A DNA stretch of 55,282 bases from Photobacterium sp. JCM 19050 (lineage in GTDB: Bacteria > Pseudomonadota > Gammaproteobacteria > Enterobacterales > Vibrionaceae). The first letter of the stretch is position 1. The number at the start of each line of letters is the position of its first letter. Both the position numbers and the translations under genes were made by a program. Below, piece by piece: positions 20,676 to 30,473 of this stretch. The DNA is taken from the NCBI GenBank assembly GCA_001310455.1, contig BAXG01000039.1, forward strand, positions 1-55,282, read 5' to 3'. The notes under the pieces were generated by a model. The model was not told where the DNA came from. It saw nothing but the letters and a program-made list of their open reading frames with translations, and did no database searches.

Positions 20676-21565
20676 ATGTTTGAACTTAAAAAAATAATTA
20701 CCGCCTTCATAATGCCCCTCCCCGCCCTGCTTATCATCGGTATTGTTGGATTGTTGGTTCTCTGGTTATCTAACCGAAAGTGGCTGGCTTCGCTGTTTTT
20801 GGTTATTTCGCTGGTCGGAATCGGGCTGATTTCATTTCAACCGTTTTCTTCATCACTGTTGATGCCCCTTGAAAGGGAATATAAGGGCTTTTTGCCACCT
20901 GACGATGGCCCTGTCGATTTTGTTATGGTGTTGGGCAACAGCCACGTTGTTGATGATGAAATTCCGTCTACATCTGAGCTTTCCCGGGCAGCGTTGATGC
21001 GATTGGCGGAAGGTATCCGGATACACCGTCTCTATCCCAATTCAAAGATGATCCTTTCCGGTTATGACGGCGGCTATGAAGTCAGCCATGCCGGATGCTG
21101 GCAAGAGTAGCAATGGCTCTGGGTGTGAACAAAAACCAGATTCTATTGCTGGAAACAGCAAAAGACACAGCGGAAGAGGCTTATCAGGCAAGTACCGTGG
21201 TCGGAAATTCGCGCATGGTGTTAGTAACGTCAGCCAGTCATATGCCAAGGGCGCTGGATGAATTCCATCTGATGGGGCTTGAACCCATCCCGGCTCCGAC
21301 CAATTTCCTGGCCCAGAAAGAGATCAAACAGCCCTGGATCAAGTACACGCCTAAAGCCCAGTACATGGAACAATTTGAACGTTACTGGCACGAAACCCTG
21401 GGCCGTTTCTGGCTTAAATGGCGTGATACGGTGCTAAACATTTTCTCCGCAGAGCAAAAGACGCCTGAGCCGGTGCAAGTGACCGAACCGACGGAAGCTG
21501 ACGAATCTCCGACGCCGGAACAAATACCGGCCCCTCAGGCTCCGGCAGCATCCGGCGCTCAGTAA
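20676..21565 (+). CDS. elyC: Envelope biogenesis factor ElyC (YcbC, DUF218), one frameshift
   Basis: DUF218 membrane protein that in E. coli supports peptidoglycan and enterobacterial common antigen lipid carrier metabolism. Two N-terminal membrane helices (about 8-32 and 37-58) are followed by the DUF218 domain: VDFVMVLGNSH, SRAALMRLAEGIRIHRLYP, ILSGYDGG, ALGVNKNQILLLETAKDTAEEA and LVTSASHMPRA. The frame breaks near 21090, where VSHA is followed by RMLARVAMALG in another frame; one C added to gcCCgg heals it to 296 aa. The C-terminal ~30 residues form a Pro/Glu-rich tail. It is divergent from cmoM, the same synteny as in E. coli. Confidence 0.9.
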
Positions 21566-21596
21566 CACTGGCAACAGCGGAACCCCCCGGGCAACA

Positions 21597-21622
21597 GCGG
21601 AAACCATAGTTTCCGCTTTTTT
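21597..21622 (+). terminator. Rho-independent terminator of elyC
   Basis: GCGGAAAC-cata-GTTTCCGC followed by TTTTTT, 31 bases after the stop codon. Confidence 0.9.
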
Positions 21623-21829
21623 CTGCTCATCCGCCCAGTCTTTCCCCAGCCTCATTGCCCCAAAAATGCACTCCCGATAACCAGCGCAATAGTCTTTTGA
21701 CTTTCAGCCACCTTCCCTGCACCTAACCTTTATCGATAGTCCCCGTGTATTTAAACGGAATGTGTTGGTGCGCAAAGCGCGCCAAACGCAAACGATGCCC
21801 CAATCCGGGGCTAACAAGGAGGTCACTCT

Positions 21830-22444
21830 ATGTGGCAGGGCTTGAAATCAATCATTGCAAAGGTATTCCCTATGACGATTTCGATTCATCCCAGTGTCGA
21901 CAAAGGTGTTCAGCAACCGCAGGCAGACGGATTCAGCGGTGGTCAGCTTTTGTGTAAATGCCCCTCAGAGAAAGTTATCGTGACGGTAACCGCTCAGTCG
22001 GCACACAACCATGTATGCGGTTGTTCAAAATGCTGGAAGCCGAAAGGCGCAACGTTTTCAATGGTCGCTGTCGTCCCCAGTGATTCGGTTACAGTGACAT
22101 CTCATGAGGAAAAACTGGAGACCATTGATGAATCCGCGCTGATCAAAAGGCATGCATGTAAAGGCTGTGGTGTACACATGTATGGGCGGGTTGATGACCC
22201 AACCCATGCATTCAATGGGCTCGACTTCATCCATACTGAACTGTCCGGTGCGACCGGCTGGTCAGCCCCTGAATTCGCTGCGTTTGTTTCTTCGATTATT
22301 GAAAGCGGCACCCCACCGGATCAGATGGACGCTATCAGAAACCGGCTTCGTGAACTGGGGCTGGAACCCTATGACTGCCTGTCCCCGCCTCTGATGGATG
22401 TCATTGCCACTCAGGTTGCAAAGCAAAACGGGGTGTTGAACTAA
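21830..22444 (+). CDS. gfa: S-(hydroxymethyl)glutathione synthase Gfa
   Basis: Glutathione-dependent formaldehyde-activating enzyme: condenses formaldehyde with glutathione. Zinc ligands are in the family CxC (LLCKCPSE), the CGCSKCW block and [13 protein letters not shown]; the [10 protein letters not shown] and [13 protein letters not shown] segments are also typical. A strong AAGGAGG seven bases before ATG 21830 decides this start (204 aa). The family usually starts at the second methionine (ATG 21872, [12 protein letters not shown]; 190 aa), which has only AAAGGT upstream. No formaldehyde dehydrogenase (frmA/adhC) or esterase lies next to it. Confidence 0.9.
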   Translation: MWQGLKSIIAKVFPMTISIHPSVDKGVQQPQADGFSGGQLLCKCPSEKVIVTVTAQSAHNHVCGCSKCWKPKGATFSMVAVVPSDSVTVTSHEEKLETIDESALIKRHACKGCGVHMYGRVDDPTHAFNGLDFIHTELSGATGWSAPEFAAFVSSIIESGTPPDQMDAIRNRLRELGLEPYDCLSPPLMDVIATQVAKQNGVLN

Positions 22445-22456
22445 ACGCAAAAGAAA

Positions 22457-22477
22457 GCGGCGCCATGAAGGCGCCGC
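22457..22477. terminator. Hairpin between convergent gfa and htpX
   Basis: GCGGCGCC-atgaa-GGCGCCGC, with a TTTCTTTTG tract on the minus strand, so it probably terminates htpX. On the plus strand it lies 13 bases after the gfa stop. Confidence 0.7.
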
Positions 22478-22516
22478 TCGTCTGTTGATCCAGGTACTGT
22501 TGCTGAGTTTCAGCCT

Positions 22517-23398
22517 TTACAGATACTCACCGCGACGCAGCGCATCAATACGCTTTTCAAGCGGTGGGTGTGTCATAAACAGCTCGCTCAACGACTTCTT
22601 GCCGTTAATACCAAAAGCCATCATTGAACCTTCCAGATGCGATTCCTGGCTCATGCGCAGACGCTCGAGCGCCGCAATCATCTTCTGCTTACCCACCAGG
22701 TTTGCAGAACCTGCGTCAGCCTTGAATTCACGGTGACGGCTGAACCACATGGTCAGGATGCTTGCGAGGAAACCAAACAGGATTTCCATGATAGATGACA
22801 CGATGAAGTAGGTCATAAAGCTGCCGCCTGACTCGCCTTCTTCATCATTGCTGTTCATGCCGCTGACTACGCTGGCGATGATACGGGAGATGAAAATAAC
22901 GAAGGTGTTCACAACACCCTGCATCAGGGTCATGGTCACCATGTCGCCGTTAGCGATGTGGCTGATTTCGTGCGCCAGCACTGCTTCGGCTTCATCACGG
23001 GTCATGCCGTGCAGCAATCCGGAAGAAACCGCAACGACTGAATCATTTTTGCGCGCGCCAGTTGCAAACGCATTGATGTCCGGGGAGTCATAAATCGCGA
23101 CGGTCGGCATACCAATGCCAGCTTGTTGCGCCTGACGGGACACTGTGGTCATCAGCCAATGCTCGGTTTCATTGCGAGGATGTTCGATCACCATCGCGCC
23201 TACCGAGCGCAATGCCATAGATTTCGACATCATCAGTGAGATAATAGAACCACCAAAGCCGAACAGCGCGGCCATCAACAACAGGCCTGACAGACTGCCC
23301 GGCTGCATTCCGGTCACTGCGTACACGATATTCAGAATAATGCTGAATACAATCAGTACGGCAAAGTTGGTAGCCAAAAATAAGGCTATACGTTTCAT
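22517..23398 (-). CDS. htpX: Membrane zinc protease HtpX
   Basis: Inner-membrane M48 metalloprotease for quality control of membrane proteins. The product is 293 aa, like E. coli HtpX. Two N-terminal membrane helices (about 5-27 and 35-55) precede the catalytic HEISH at 143-147. Two further hydrophobic segments (about 157-177 and 193-216) precede the third zinc ligand region [14 protein letters not shown]. Intact. Upstream CGGAGAG serves as ribosome binding site. In enterobacteria it is induced by heat and the Cpx envelope response; I did not find a clear CpxR site. Confidence 0.95.
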   Translation of the reverse strand: MKRIALFLATNFAVLIVFSIILNIVYAVTGMQPGSLSGLLLMAALFGFGGSIISLMMSKSMALRSVGAMVIEHPRNETEHWLMTTVSRQAQQAGIGMPTVAIYDSPDINAFATGARKNDSVVAVSSGLLHGMTRDEAEAVLAHEISHIANGDMVTMTLMQGVVNTFVIFISRIIASVVSGMNSNDEEGESGGSFMTYFIVSSIMEILFGFLASILTMWFSRHREFKADAGSANLVGKQKMIAALERLRMSQESHLEGSMMAFGINGKKSLSELFMTHPPLEKRIDALRRGEYL

Positions 23399-23776
23399 TT
23401 GTTTGTGCTCTCCGATGGATAAAAGCGTTTATTGCTCTTCTCGATATAACTGAATAGTAGGGTCAGAGCCGCTAAAAACAAGTCCCTGTCGCAAATTGTT
23501 ACCCTTTTCACGATTGTGACAATTGCGACTTTGGTCGTATTGTCCGTGTCACTACACAGGAGTAACCTCAAACCACAATCTGATAGCATTTGTTACCTGC
23601 ATTTCAGTCAGGCTGACCCCAAAACGGTAATCTCGATTCCACAGGTTATAATTGAATTACATTGCAGAGATGTATCAGCGAACGGGTTAATGTGTTCCCT
23701 GGCGAGTGGAACAGTTCAGATTGGAACCTGTTGACCGGCAGGATAAGCCGGTAAATCACGGCTTAAGGAGAGCAAG
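23399..23776. other. Intergenic region htpX / 55-aa ORF
   Basis: This 378-base region holds the htpX promoter region on one side and the leader of the small ORF on the other. A TATAAT-like hexamer lies near 23648-23653 in front of the small ORF, without a good -35. I see no coding ORF or RNA gene with support. Confidence 0.45.
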
Positions 23777-23944
23777 ATGTCTAACAAAGATAACTATCGT
23801 GTCGCCATCGACATTATGTGTTGTCACCTGGGTATGAGCTTTGACGAAGCTTGTAAAGAGCTGGGACTGGATATGGATGACAGTTCACGTCAAATAGCTG
23901 AAGTTCAGGAAAGTCTTCTCGGTATTCACCGGGATGAACGTTGA
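23777..23944 (+). CDS. Small uncharacterised protein, 55 aa
   Basis: ATG 23777 follows AAGGAG (23765-23770) and runs to TGA 23944, with a strong terminator starting 19 bases later, so this is a self-contained transcription unit. The protein begins MSNKDNYRVAIDIMCCHLGM and ends with a charged tail (LLGIHRDER). It is acidic and mostly helical by composition, with two adjacent cysteines (about 15-16), a third at about 25, and a segment SFDEACKELGL that could be a helix-turn-helix-like or capping helix. It has no signal peptide or membrane segment. I do not recognise a family. Confidence 0.65.
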   Translation: MSNKDNYRVAIDIMCCHLGMSFDEACKELGLDMDDSSRQIAEVQESLLGIHRDER

Positions 23945-23962
23945 GAATTAGCTTGCTAGAGA

Positions 23963-23989
23963 AAAGGCTGCGATTAGCAGCCTTTTTTT
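23963..23989 (+). terminator. Rho-independent terminator of the 55-aa ORF
   Basis: AAAGGCTGC-gatta-GCAGCCTTTTTTT. It also lies just downstream of convergent bioD. Confidence 0.9.
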
Positions 23990-24014
23990 ATCAATGGTAA
24001 ATTGCCTTGGAAAC

Positions 24015-24693
24015 TCAAAGACCAAGGCACGACAAGTCAATGTAACTGCTGAGGTCCCGGCGCTTGATACCCGGCATGTAGGGAATTTCACCCAGTTTGG
24101 GCGCATCAAGTTTATGCTCAAGTGTTTCAATAATTTCTGCGTAATGATCCGCCCCCGGGTTTACCCGGTTTGCAACCCAGCCTACTAACTTCAGCCCGTC
24201 ATTACCAATGGCCTCCGCCGTCAGCAAAGCATGGTTTAAGCAGCCCAGCTTTACCCCCACCACCAATATCACCGGTAACTTATGGGGAACGACCCAATCA
24301 GAGAGCGCAAGATCCATGGTTACGGGTACACGCCAGCCACCAGCACCTTCTACTAAAGTGAATTCACTTTTTTCGCGAACGATCTGCAGGCCTTTATCCA
24401 ACAGGTCAAAATCTACTTTTATCTTCCGCCGCCGCTGCAATGTGCGGAGAAGCCGGGGTATCCAAAAGGCATGGATTGACTTCGCTGTAGCTCAGCTCAA
24501 CATTGGACGCCTGGCGCAGGTGAATGGCATCGCTGTTTTGCAATCCCTCTTCGGTTTCCTTGCTGCCTGCTGCTACCGGTTTATAACCGGCGACGGACAA
24601 CCCTTTCGCTACTGCTGCTTGCATAATTGCCTTTGAAGCCACTGTTTTCCCGACTTCGGTGTCTGTGCCTGTAACGAAAAAGACGTTATTCAT
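24015..24693 (-). CDS. bioD: Dethiobiotin synthetase BioD, one frameshift
   Basis: ATP-dependent carboxylase that closes the ureido ring of 7,8-diaminononanoate. The P-loop is [13 protein letters not shown] near the N-terminus, followed by KPVAAGS; the second part has [11 protein letters not shown] and [19 protein letters not shown]. The start ATG 24693 overlaps the bioC stop by eight bases (ATGAATAA). The frame breaks near 24420: [10 protein letters not shown] continues as [11 protein letters not shown] once one A is removed from the AAAA run. The repaired length is 225 aa, as in E. coli. Last gene of bioBFCD. Confidence 0.93.
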
Positions 24694-25498
24694 TCGTGAT
24701 AACTCCAATGCACACATGGTATGTCGCAGGCAACCTGCCACACTCCAGGATGTTCTTCCGGTAGGCACTTTCCAGCGCCCTGATTTGCTCTCGCCCGCCC
24801 AACCCTCGGTTCTGGCGGGTTTCTATATGCGTTGCACCTATACCTTTAAGGTCGCGCATCAGCTCCAAAGCTGACGCATACAAGGTGACGATGTCGGAAA
24901 AGTCTAGGGTATCCAGGTTCACACCGGCTTGAGCCAGCGCAATGTTTATCTGGCTCGGCGTTAGAAAATGGTTAACATGTTGATCTGAATCAACGGCCTT
25001 CCACGCCTCACTCAGCTCCCAAAGCGAGCCGTCTGCAAGGGTGGAGAAGTAAATCTTTCCGCCAGGTTTAACCACTCGTTTCATTTCGGAAAGCGGCAAT
25101 GACAAGTCTTCGCACCACTGCAGTGCCAGCGAGGACAAGGCAAAATCGAAACTGTTCTCTTTGAACGGAAGCGCTTCAGCATCTCCGGTAATAGCTGTCA
25201 CCTCAGCTCCACATCTCGCCTTCGTTTTCAGCAACATTTCGGAAGATAAATCCAGCGCAGTCATTGTCGCGCCTTGGTTTACAAGCCGTTCTGTGCAGTA
25301 TCCGGTACCACAACCGACATCCAGCCCGTATAGCCCCCTCGCTGCTGTAACATGATTCAACAAGCGGTCCGCCACATCGCGCTGAAACGCCGCACAACGG
25401 TCATAGGTTCCCGCGGCCCGGCCAAAGGCTTTCGCTATAGCCTTTTTGCTGTCAGCCAGAACTGAACCCGGGTTATCAAGTTTGAGGATCGCAGACAT
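24686..25498 (-). CDS. bioC: Malonyl-ACP O-methyltransferase BioC
   Basis: SAM methyltransferase that methylates malonyl-ACP to start pimeloyl synthesis. The product is 270 aa from ATG 25498. The ORF is open upstream to 25633, but that part overlaps bioF in another frame. Motif [42 protein letters not shown] and [19 protein letters not shown] are visible. Its ATG shares a base with the bioF stop (TAATG) and its stop overlaps bioD. Intact. Confidence 0.93.
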   Translation of the reverse strand: MSAILKLDNPGSVLADSKKAIAKAFGRAAGTYDRCAAFQRDVADRLLNHVTAARGLYGLDVGCGTGYCTERLVNQGATMTALDLSSEMLLKTKARCGAEVTAITGDAEALPFKENSFDFALSSLALQWCEDLSLPLSEMKRVVKPGGKIYFSTLADGSLWELSEAWKAVDSDQHVNHFLTPSQINIALAQAGVNLDTLDFSDIVTLYASALELMRDLKGIGATHIETRQNRGLGGREQIRALESAYRKNILECGRLPATYHVCIGVITNE

Positions 25499-26653
25499 TA
25501 ATCGACCTCCAGGGCTTTCTTGATTTGTCCGGCTAGAGCCAGCACGGAGTCTTTCTCTTGCACTGCTGACAATGTCACCCTGAGCCGTGCTTTGTTTGCC
25601 GGGACGGTTGGTGGCCGGATTGCCCCGATCCAAAAGCCTCAGCGTTGAGTTTTTCCGACAGCCGGATCATAGGTGCTGAATGACCAACAATGACCGGTTT
25701 TATCGGGGTATCGGTTTTTACAGCACCGGACAAGGTCGACAATGACTCGTGCCAGACGTGACTTAACTCAGCAAGTTTTTCGCGCCGCCAGTTCTGGGTT
25801 CGGATCATTTCGATGGTGTGGCACAAGGTAAAAGCCTGTGCCGGTGGCATCGCCGTGGAATAAATGTAGTGTCGCCCGAACTGTTTAAGGTACTCAGCCG
25901 TGCTCCTGTCACAAAGCACTGCTGCCCCCATCAGGCCGAAAGCCTTGCCGAAGGTCACCACTAAAATATCCGGCTTGATACCCGCGAGCCTGCAGCTTCC
26001 AGAACCGTCCTCCCCCAATACACCAATTCCGTGTGCATCATCTACCATCAACCAGACACCAGCATCCCTTGCCGTTGAAGCGATATCAGTCAAAGGGGCT
26101 GTATCACCATCCATACTGAACACCCCCTCCGTAACAACCAGCTTTTCTCCGCCGGTGCGCTTAATCATCCCGCGCAGGCTTTCGACGTCGTTGTGCTGGA
26201 AGCGCTTCATTTGAGAAGGGCTTAACATGCCCGCTTCTATCAGGGAGCGTGGTTCAGTTTGTCCTGGAAGATGAAGTCATCTTTGTCACAAAGTGTGTAG
26301 ATAACCGCTTGATTGGCTGCAAATCCGGAGTTAAACAGCACCGCGCTGTCAAAACCCAGCCATTCGCACAACAGCTGTTCCAAATTCGCATGGGGCGCGG
26401 AATGGCCGGTAACCAGCGGAGATGCCATGCTCCCCGCCCCATAGCGGGATAGGCCTTCCTGCCAGATTGAAGACACTTCCGGATCCCTGGCCAGCCCCAG
26501 ATAATCATTCGACGAGAAATTCAGGTAACGTTTGCCGTCTATCTGTACGTATGGCCCGTTAATGGCTTCGACGGTAGGTGGATATCGGTACAGCCCGGTT
26601 TCTTTCCGGGCTGACAGTGCATTTTGGATTTTTTGAGAAAAACCGCGTCCCAT
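25498..26653 (-). CDS. bioF: 8-amino-7-oxononanoate synthase BioF, two frameshifts
   Basis: PLP enzyme that condenses pimeloyl-ACP with alanine. The N-terminal part has YLNFSSNDYLGLA and GSMASPLVTG; the central part has LMVDDAHGIGVLGEDG and the PLP lysine in VVTFGKAFGLMG. Break 1 near 26245: DKLNHA continues SLIEAGMLSPSQM after one T is restored. Break 2 near 25635: LNAEAF continues WIGAIRPPTVPANKARL after one T is restored in a T-run. The true C-terminus (GQIKKALEVD) then ends at 25498. The repaired length is 385 aa (E. coli 384). Confidence 0.93.
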
Positions 26654-26667
26654 TTTTTACCGCCGGG

Positions 26668-27722
26668 TTAAAGCGATGCGTCGTAGAACATATCATCTTT
26701 CGAAGGCCGTGCAGCCACACGCTCGGCAACCTGGTCTATCAGCTCAGACTCCTGAACCTGATCGGGCTTCTGAACTCTCTCCTGACGGTTGATACCCAGC
26801 TTGCGGAACAGTTGCATGTCCTCATCTTCATCCGGGTTCGGTGTCGTCAGCAGTTTGCAGCCATAGAAAATGGAATTGGCACCGGCCATAAAACACAGTG
26901 CTTGCATTTGCTCGTTCATTTTCTCCCTGCCGGCAGAAAGGCGAACAGCAGAAGCCGGCATCATAATGCGGGCGACAGCAATGGTCCGGACAAAATCAAA
27001 CGCATCCAGATCTTCGACATTTTCAAGTGGTGTGCCTTTTACCTTTACCAGCATGTTAATCGGCACACTTTCCGGATGACGGGGAAGATTGGCAAGCTCC
27101 ATCAAAAGCCCTGCGCGGTCACGCTTATCTTCGCCCAAACCGACAATGCCCCCGGAGCACACTTTCATACCCGCGTCCCGGACATGGGCAAGGGTATCCA
27201 GTCGATCATCATAAGTCCGGGTGGTAATGATATTGCCGTAATTTTCGCGGGAGGTATCGAGGTTGTGGTTGTAGTAATCCAACCCGGCTTCAGCGAGTGA
27301 TTCGGCCTGATCTTTATTCAACATACCCAGAGTCATACAGGTTTCGAGACCCAGGCTTTTAACGCCGCGAACCATATCGAGCAGGTATGGCATGTCGCGC
27401 TCTTTGGGGTTTTTCCAAGCGGCCCCCATACAAAACCGGGTCGCTCCTGAACTTTTTGCCTTTTCAGCAGCATCAAGAACCCGTTCGACTTCCAGAAGAC
27501 GTTCTTTTTCAATGTCTGTGCGGTAGTGGGCGCTCTGAGGGCAGTATTTGCAGTCTTCGGGCAAGCGCCGGTTTTAATTGAAAGCAGGGTACTTACCTGA
27601 ACTTCATTGGCTGGGTGGTATTCCCGATGTACCAATTGCGCTTCAAACAACAAATCCATAAAAGGTTTTTCAAAAAGCGCCTGAACTTCCTCGACTGTCC
27701 AGTTATGCCGAATATCCACCAT
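26668..27722 (-). CDS. bioB: Biotin synthase BioB, one frameshift
   Basis: Radical SAM enzyme inserting sulfur into dethiobiotin. The cluster motif is [14 protein letters not shown] (CxxxCxxC), which is split by the frame break near 27560: the N-terminal frame reads [12 protein letters not shown] and the rest continues [10 protein letters not shown] once one G is added (ccGgaag). Other family segments are [39 protein letters not shown] and the Fe2S2 arginine region ([11 protein letters not shown]). Repaired length 351 aa. First gene of bioBFCD, starting after a BirA-type operator shared with bioA. Confidence 0.95.
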
Positions 27723-27813
27723 GACTTCCTCGTAAATGCTTCATGTGATGCACCCATCAGGGCTGCAAATTCTAAGTCGTTATACTTGGCTAGTTTAAAC
27801 TCACACCGTACAC

Positions 27814-27845
27814 TGTCAACGAAGATACAAACACATAGTTTACAA
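27814..27845. promoter_or_regulatory. BirA operator between bioA and bioB
   Basis: Inverted half-sites TGTCAAC (27814-27820) and GTTTACAA (27838-27845) are separated by 17 bases. This matches the BirA consensus TTGTAAACC-N15-GGTTTACAA in spacing. It lies in the divergent bioA-bioB promoter region, where biotinyl-AMP-bound BirA represses both directions. Confidence 0.7.
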
Positions 27846-27856
27846 CTGGTGAACAA

Positions 27857-29139
27857 ATGACCGTCGACTTAGATTATGATCGTAACCATGTCTGGCATCC
27901 TTACACGTCCACGTTGGATCCCCTGCCTGTTTCCCGGTGAAAGCGGCTGACGGTGTTTATATCGAACTTGAAGATGGCACAAGGTTAATCGATGGCATGT
28001 CATCATGGTGGTCAGCCATTCACGGTTATAACCACCCGGTATTGAACAACGCAGTTCAAGAACAGCTCAGTAACATGTCACATGTGATGTTCGGCGGGTT
28101 AACTCATCAGCCGGCAGTTGAGCTTTGCAAGAAGTTGGTAGCACTAACACCAGACGGTCTGGAAAAAGTGTTCCTTTGTGATTCCGGCTCTGTGTCTGTT
28201 GAAGTCGCGCTTAAAATGGCCTTGCAGTACTGGTACGCGAAAGGGTCGCCAAAATCAAAATTTCTCACTCTCCGGCACGGATATCACGGTGATACCTTTG
28301 CTGCCATGTCCGTGACCGACCCGGACAATTCCATGCACAAACTCTACAAAGGGTTTCTGCCTGAACATATGTTCGCTGAATCCCCTTCCAGCCGGTTTGG
28401 CGAGAGTTGGAATCCATCAGATTTGGACTCGGTCATCGGGCTACTTGAACAACACCACAGAGACATTGCTGCTTTTATTCTGGAGCCCGTTGTACAAGGC
28501 GCCGGGGGAATGAGACTTTACCACCCGGAATTTGTGCGGCAGGTCAGGATATTGTGCGACCGTTATGACGTATTGCTGATTGCTGACGAAATTGCGACCG
28601 GATTTGGCCGAACAGGAAAATTGTTCGCCTGCAACCATGCTGGTATCTCACCGGATATTCTCTGTGTGGGGAAAGCGCTGACCGGCGGTTATATGACCCT
28701 TGCTGCCACACTAGCCACCAAACACGTTGCCGATACGGTTTGCAGCGGTGAAGCGGGCTGCTTTATGCACGGGCCAACTTTTATGGGCAACCCACTGGCC
28801 TGTTCCGTTGCTAATGCCAGCCTCGGGCTTATCAAACAGGGGGACTGGAAAACGGACGTGACACGGATTGAAACCAAGTTCGCCGAAATGCTGCCAGAGT
28901 TTGCTAAGTTGGATTGTGTTGCGGATGTGCGTTTCCTCGGGGCAATCGGTGTGATTGAAACGCATGAACCTGTAAGAATGTCCGAGATACAGCAGGCCTT
29001 CGTCAATGAAGGCGTTTGGGTACGTCCATTTGGCAGGCTGGTTTACATTATGCCACCCTACATAATCACTGACGAGCAACTGACAAACTTGCTAATGAGC
29101 ACCCACAAGGTTTTACGTGAGCATTTCAGCCAGCAGTAA
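27857..29139 (+). CDS. bioA: Adenosylmethionine-8-amino-7-oxononanoate aminotransferase BioA, one frameshift
   Basis: Class III PLP aminotransferase that uses SAM as amino donor to form diaminopelargonic acid. ATG 27857 gives [18 protein letters not shown], the usual N-terminus. Near 27932 the frame breaks (…DPLPV then [16 protein letters not shown]), restored by one T in the T-run. Further features are [52 protein letters not shown] and the PLP lysine in [11 protein letters not shown]. Repaired length 427 aa. Divergent from bioBFCD. Confidence 0.95.
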
Positions 29140-29176
29140 AACGAAGTTTCCCGTCTGGAGGCTGTACAAAAAGCAG

Positions 29177-29203
29177 TGATCTCTCGTCAACGCGCCTGCG
29201 TAA
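29177..29203 (+). promoter_or_regulatory. ECF-type promoter upstream of the LON-domain gene
   Basis: TGATCT (29177-29182), 16-base spacer, CGTAA (29199-29203). This fits the ECF11/ChrR-partner sigma pattern TGATC(C/T)-N15/16-CGTA. It lies 26 bases before the LON-domain start and resembles the element in front of the ECF sigma gene itself. Confidence 0.6.
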
Positions 29204-29228
29204 AGCAGTCTGAACACAGGAGATTTTT

Positions 29229-29783
29229 ATGTTGTATGGCCTTTTCCCCTTGCCCATTTTCTTGTTGCCCGGCGGTATTACCAAGCTGCGGATTTTCGAA
29301 CCTCGTTATATCCGATTGGTAAAAGAATCGCTGGCAAATCAAAACGGTTTCGTTCTTGCCATGATGGAAGGCGAGACGGTTTGCCCGTACGGCACCCTGG
29401 TAGACATCATTGATTTCGAGACACTTGAAGACGGTCTGCTCGGTATAACCATTTGCGGACGCCATCGGGTACGCATGACCTCCCCCAAGCAGCAGGATGA
29501 CAAACTTTGGGTCTCAGAAATTGAAACGCTCTCAGACTGGGCTGAAGAAAAAAATTCCGGCGACAGTGAAGACATTGCTGACGGTCTTCGTCAGGTTTTT
29601 ACCGCTTACCCAAACCACGGAAAGCAATATGAATCCACACACTTCGACAGTCTAACCTGGGTTTGCCAGCGCTGGCTTGAGGTGCTTCCGTTGGCAAATA
29701 ACCAACGTCAGTGGTTTATCGCTCAAAACAGTGTAACTGAGGCAAAAGAGTTTATCAGGCACTTAATCAACAAAGCAGACTGA
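29229..29783 (+). CDS. LON substrate-binding domain protein
   Basis: A 184-aa protein consisting of the Lon N-terminal (substrate-binding, PUA-like) domain without AAA+ or protease domains. Typical segments are the start LFPLPIFLLPGG, LRIFEPRYIRLV, the VDIIDFETLEDGLLGI block and GRHRVRM. ATG 29229 has AGGAGA at good spacing. It is cytoplasmic. It sits just upstream of the ECF sigma gene; its stop overlaps the putative sigma promoter. Stand-alone LON-domain proteins are widespread and their role is unsettled. The upstream ECF-type promoter suggests induction with the singlet-oxygen/ChrR regulon. Confidence 0.85.
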   Translation: MLYGLFPLPIFLLPGGITKLRIFEPRYIRLVKESLANQNGFVLAMMEGETVCPYGTLVDIIDFETLEDGLLGITICGRHRVRMTSPKQQDDKLWVSEIETLSDWAEEKNSGDSEDIADGLRQVFTAYPNHGKQYESTHFDSLTWVCQRWLEVLPLANNQRQWFIAQNSVTEAKEFIRHLINKAD

Positions 29784-29805
29784 TCCAATCCTGGTTTGTC
29801 ACGTA
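29781..29805 (+). promoter_or_regulatory. ECF-type promoter upstream of the ECF sigma gene
   Basis: TGATCC (29781-29786), 15-base spacer, CGTA (29802-29805), a close match to the ECF11-type consensus and likely autoregulatory. Its -35 overlaps the LON-domain gene stop codon. Confidence 0.65.
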
Positions 29806-29841
29806 GTACCTACAATGACGTCATCATCGAGAGCGATCACA

Positions 29842-30473
29842 ATGATAAATGCCGGATCTGCATATACTAAGTCTGAACGGACGCAACGGACAGACGCCAA
29901 AACAATGACAAAACCTGACGGTGAGCTACTCACGAAATTACTGATTGAAGTCGCAGACAACGAGAGCCGTACGGCTTTCGAATCCCTGTTTTCCTATTTC
30001 GCCCCCAAGATCCGCTCATACGGCATGAGAACCCTGCACCAAGAAGCTCTGGCATTGGAGCTTGTGCAGGAAACTATGATGCTTGTCTGGCGGAAAGCTT
30101 CTTTGTTCAACCGGGAGAAAGGGGCTGCGACAACCTGGATATTCACAATCATGCGAAATGTCAGTTTTGACATGCTACGTAAAATGCAATCTAACCGTGA
30201 AGACAATATCAGCAGCGATATTTGGCCCTTGTTCGAAGAGGACGGCCAAAGGTGCGATGAACAAGCGGCTAAAGACCAGCTTCATGGCAACCTTATGGCT
30301 ATATCGACGAGTTACCGGACTTGCAGCAGCAAGTCGTCAGAGGCGTTTACCTCAAACAGCTCACCCATCAAGAATTGGCAGAGCAACTCAAAATCCCACT
30401 CGGGACAGTAAAATCACGTTTACGCCTCGGTCTTCAAAAACTGCGCAACCACCTGGAGAAGCATCATGATTAA
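29842..30473 (+). CDS. ECF sigma factor (RpoE/ChrR-type), one frameshift
   Basis: Extracytoplasmic-function sigma factor of the type paired with ChrR zinc anti-sigma factors. Region 2 is visible as FESLFSYFAPKIRSYGMR, ELVQETMMLVWRKA and TTWIFTIMRNVSFDMLRK. Region 4 (QVVRGVYLKQLTHQELAEQL then IPLGTVKSRLRLGLQKLR) is in another frame after a break near 30300: LM(A) continues YIDELPDLQQQ when one base is added. Repaired length about 210 aa from ATG 29842 (MINAGSAYTKSERTQ); ATG 29905 is an alternative. It overlaps the anti-sigma start by eight bases, so the two are co-translated. Confidence 0.9.

Noticed and set aside
25499..25633. Longer BioC start at 25633
   Set aside because: The extra 45 codons overlap bioF in another frame, and the TAATG junction at 25498 is the typical coupled start.
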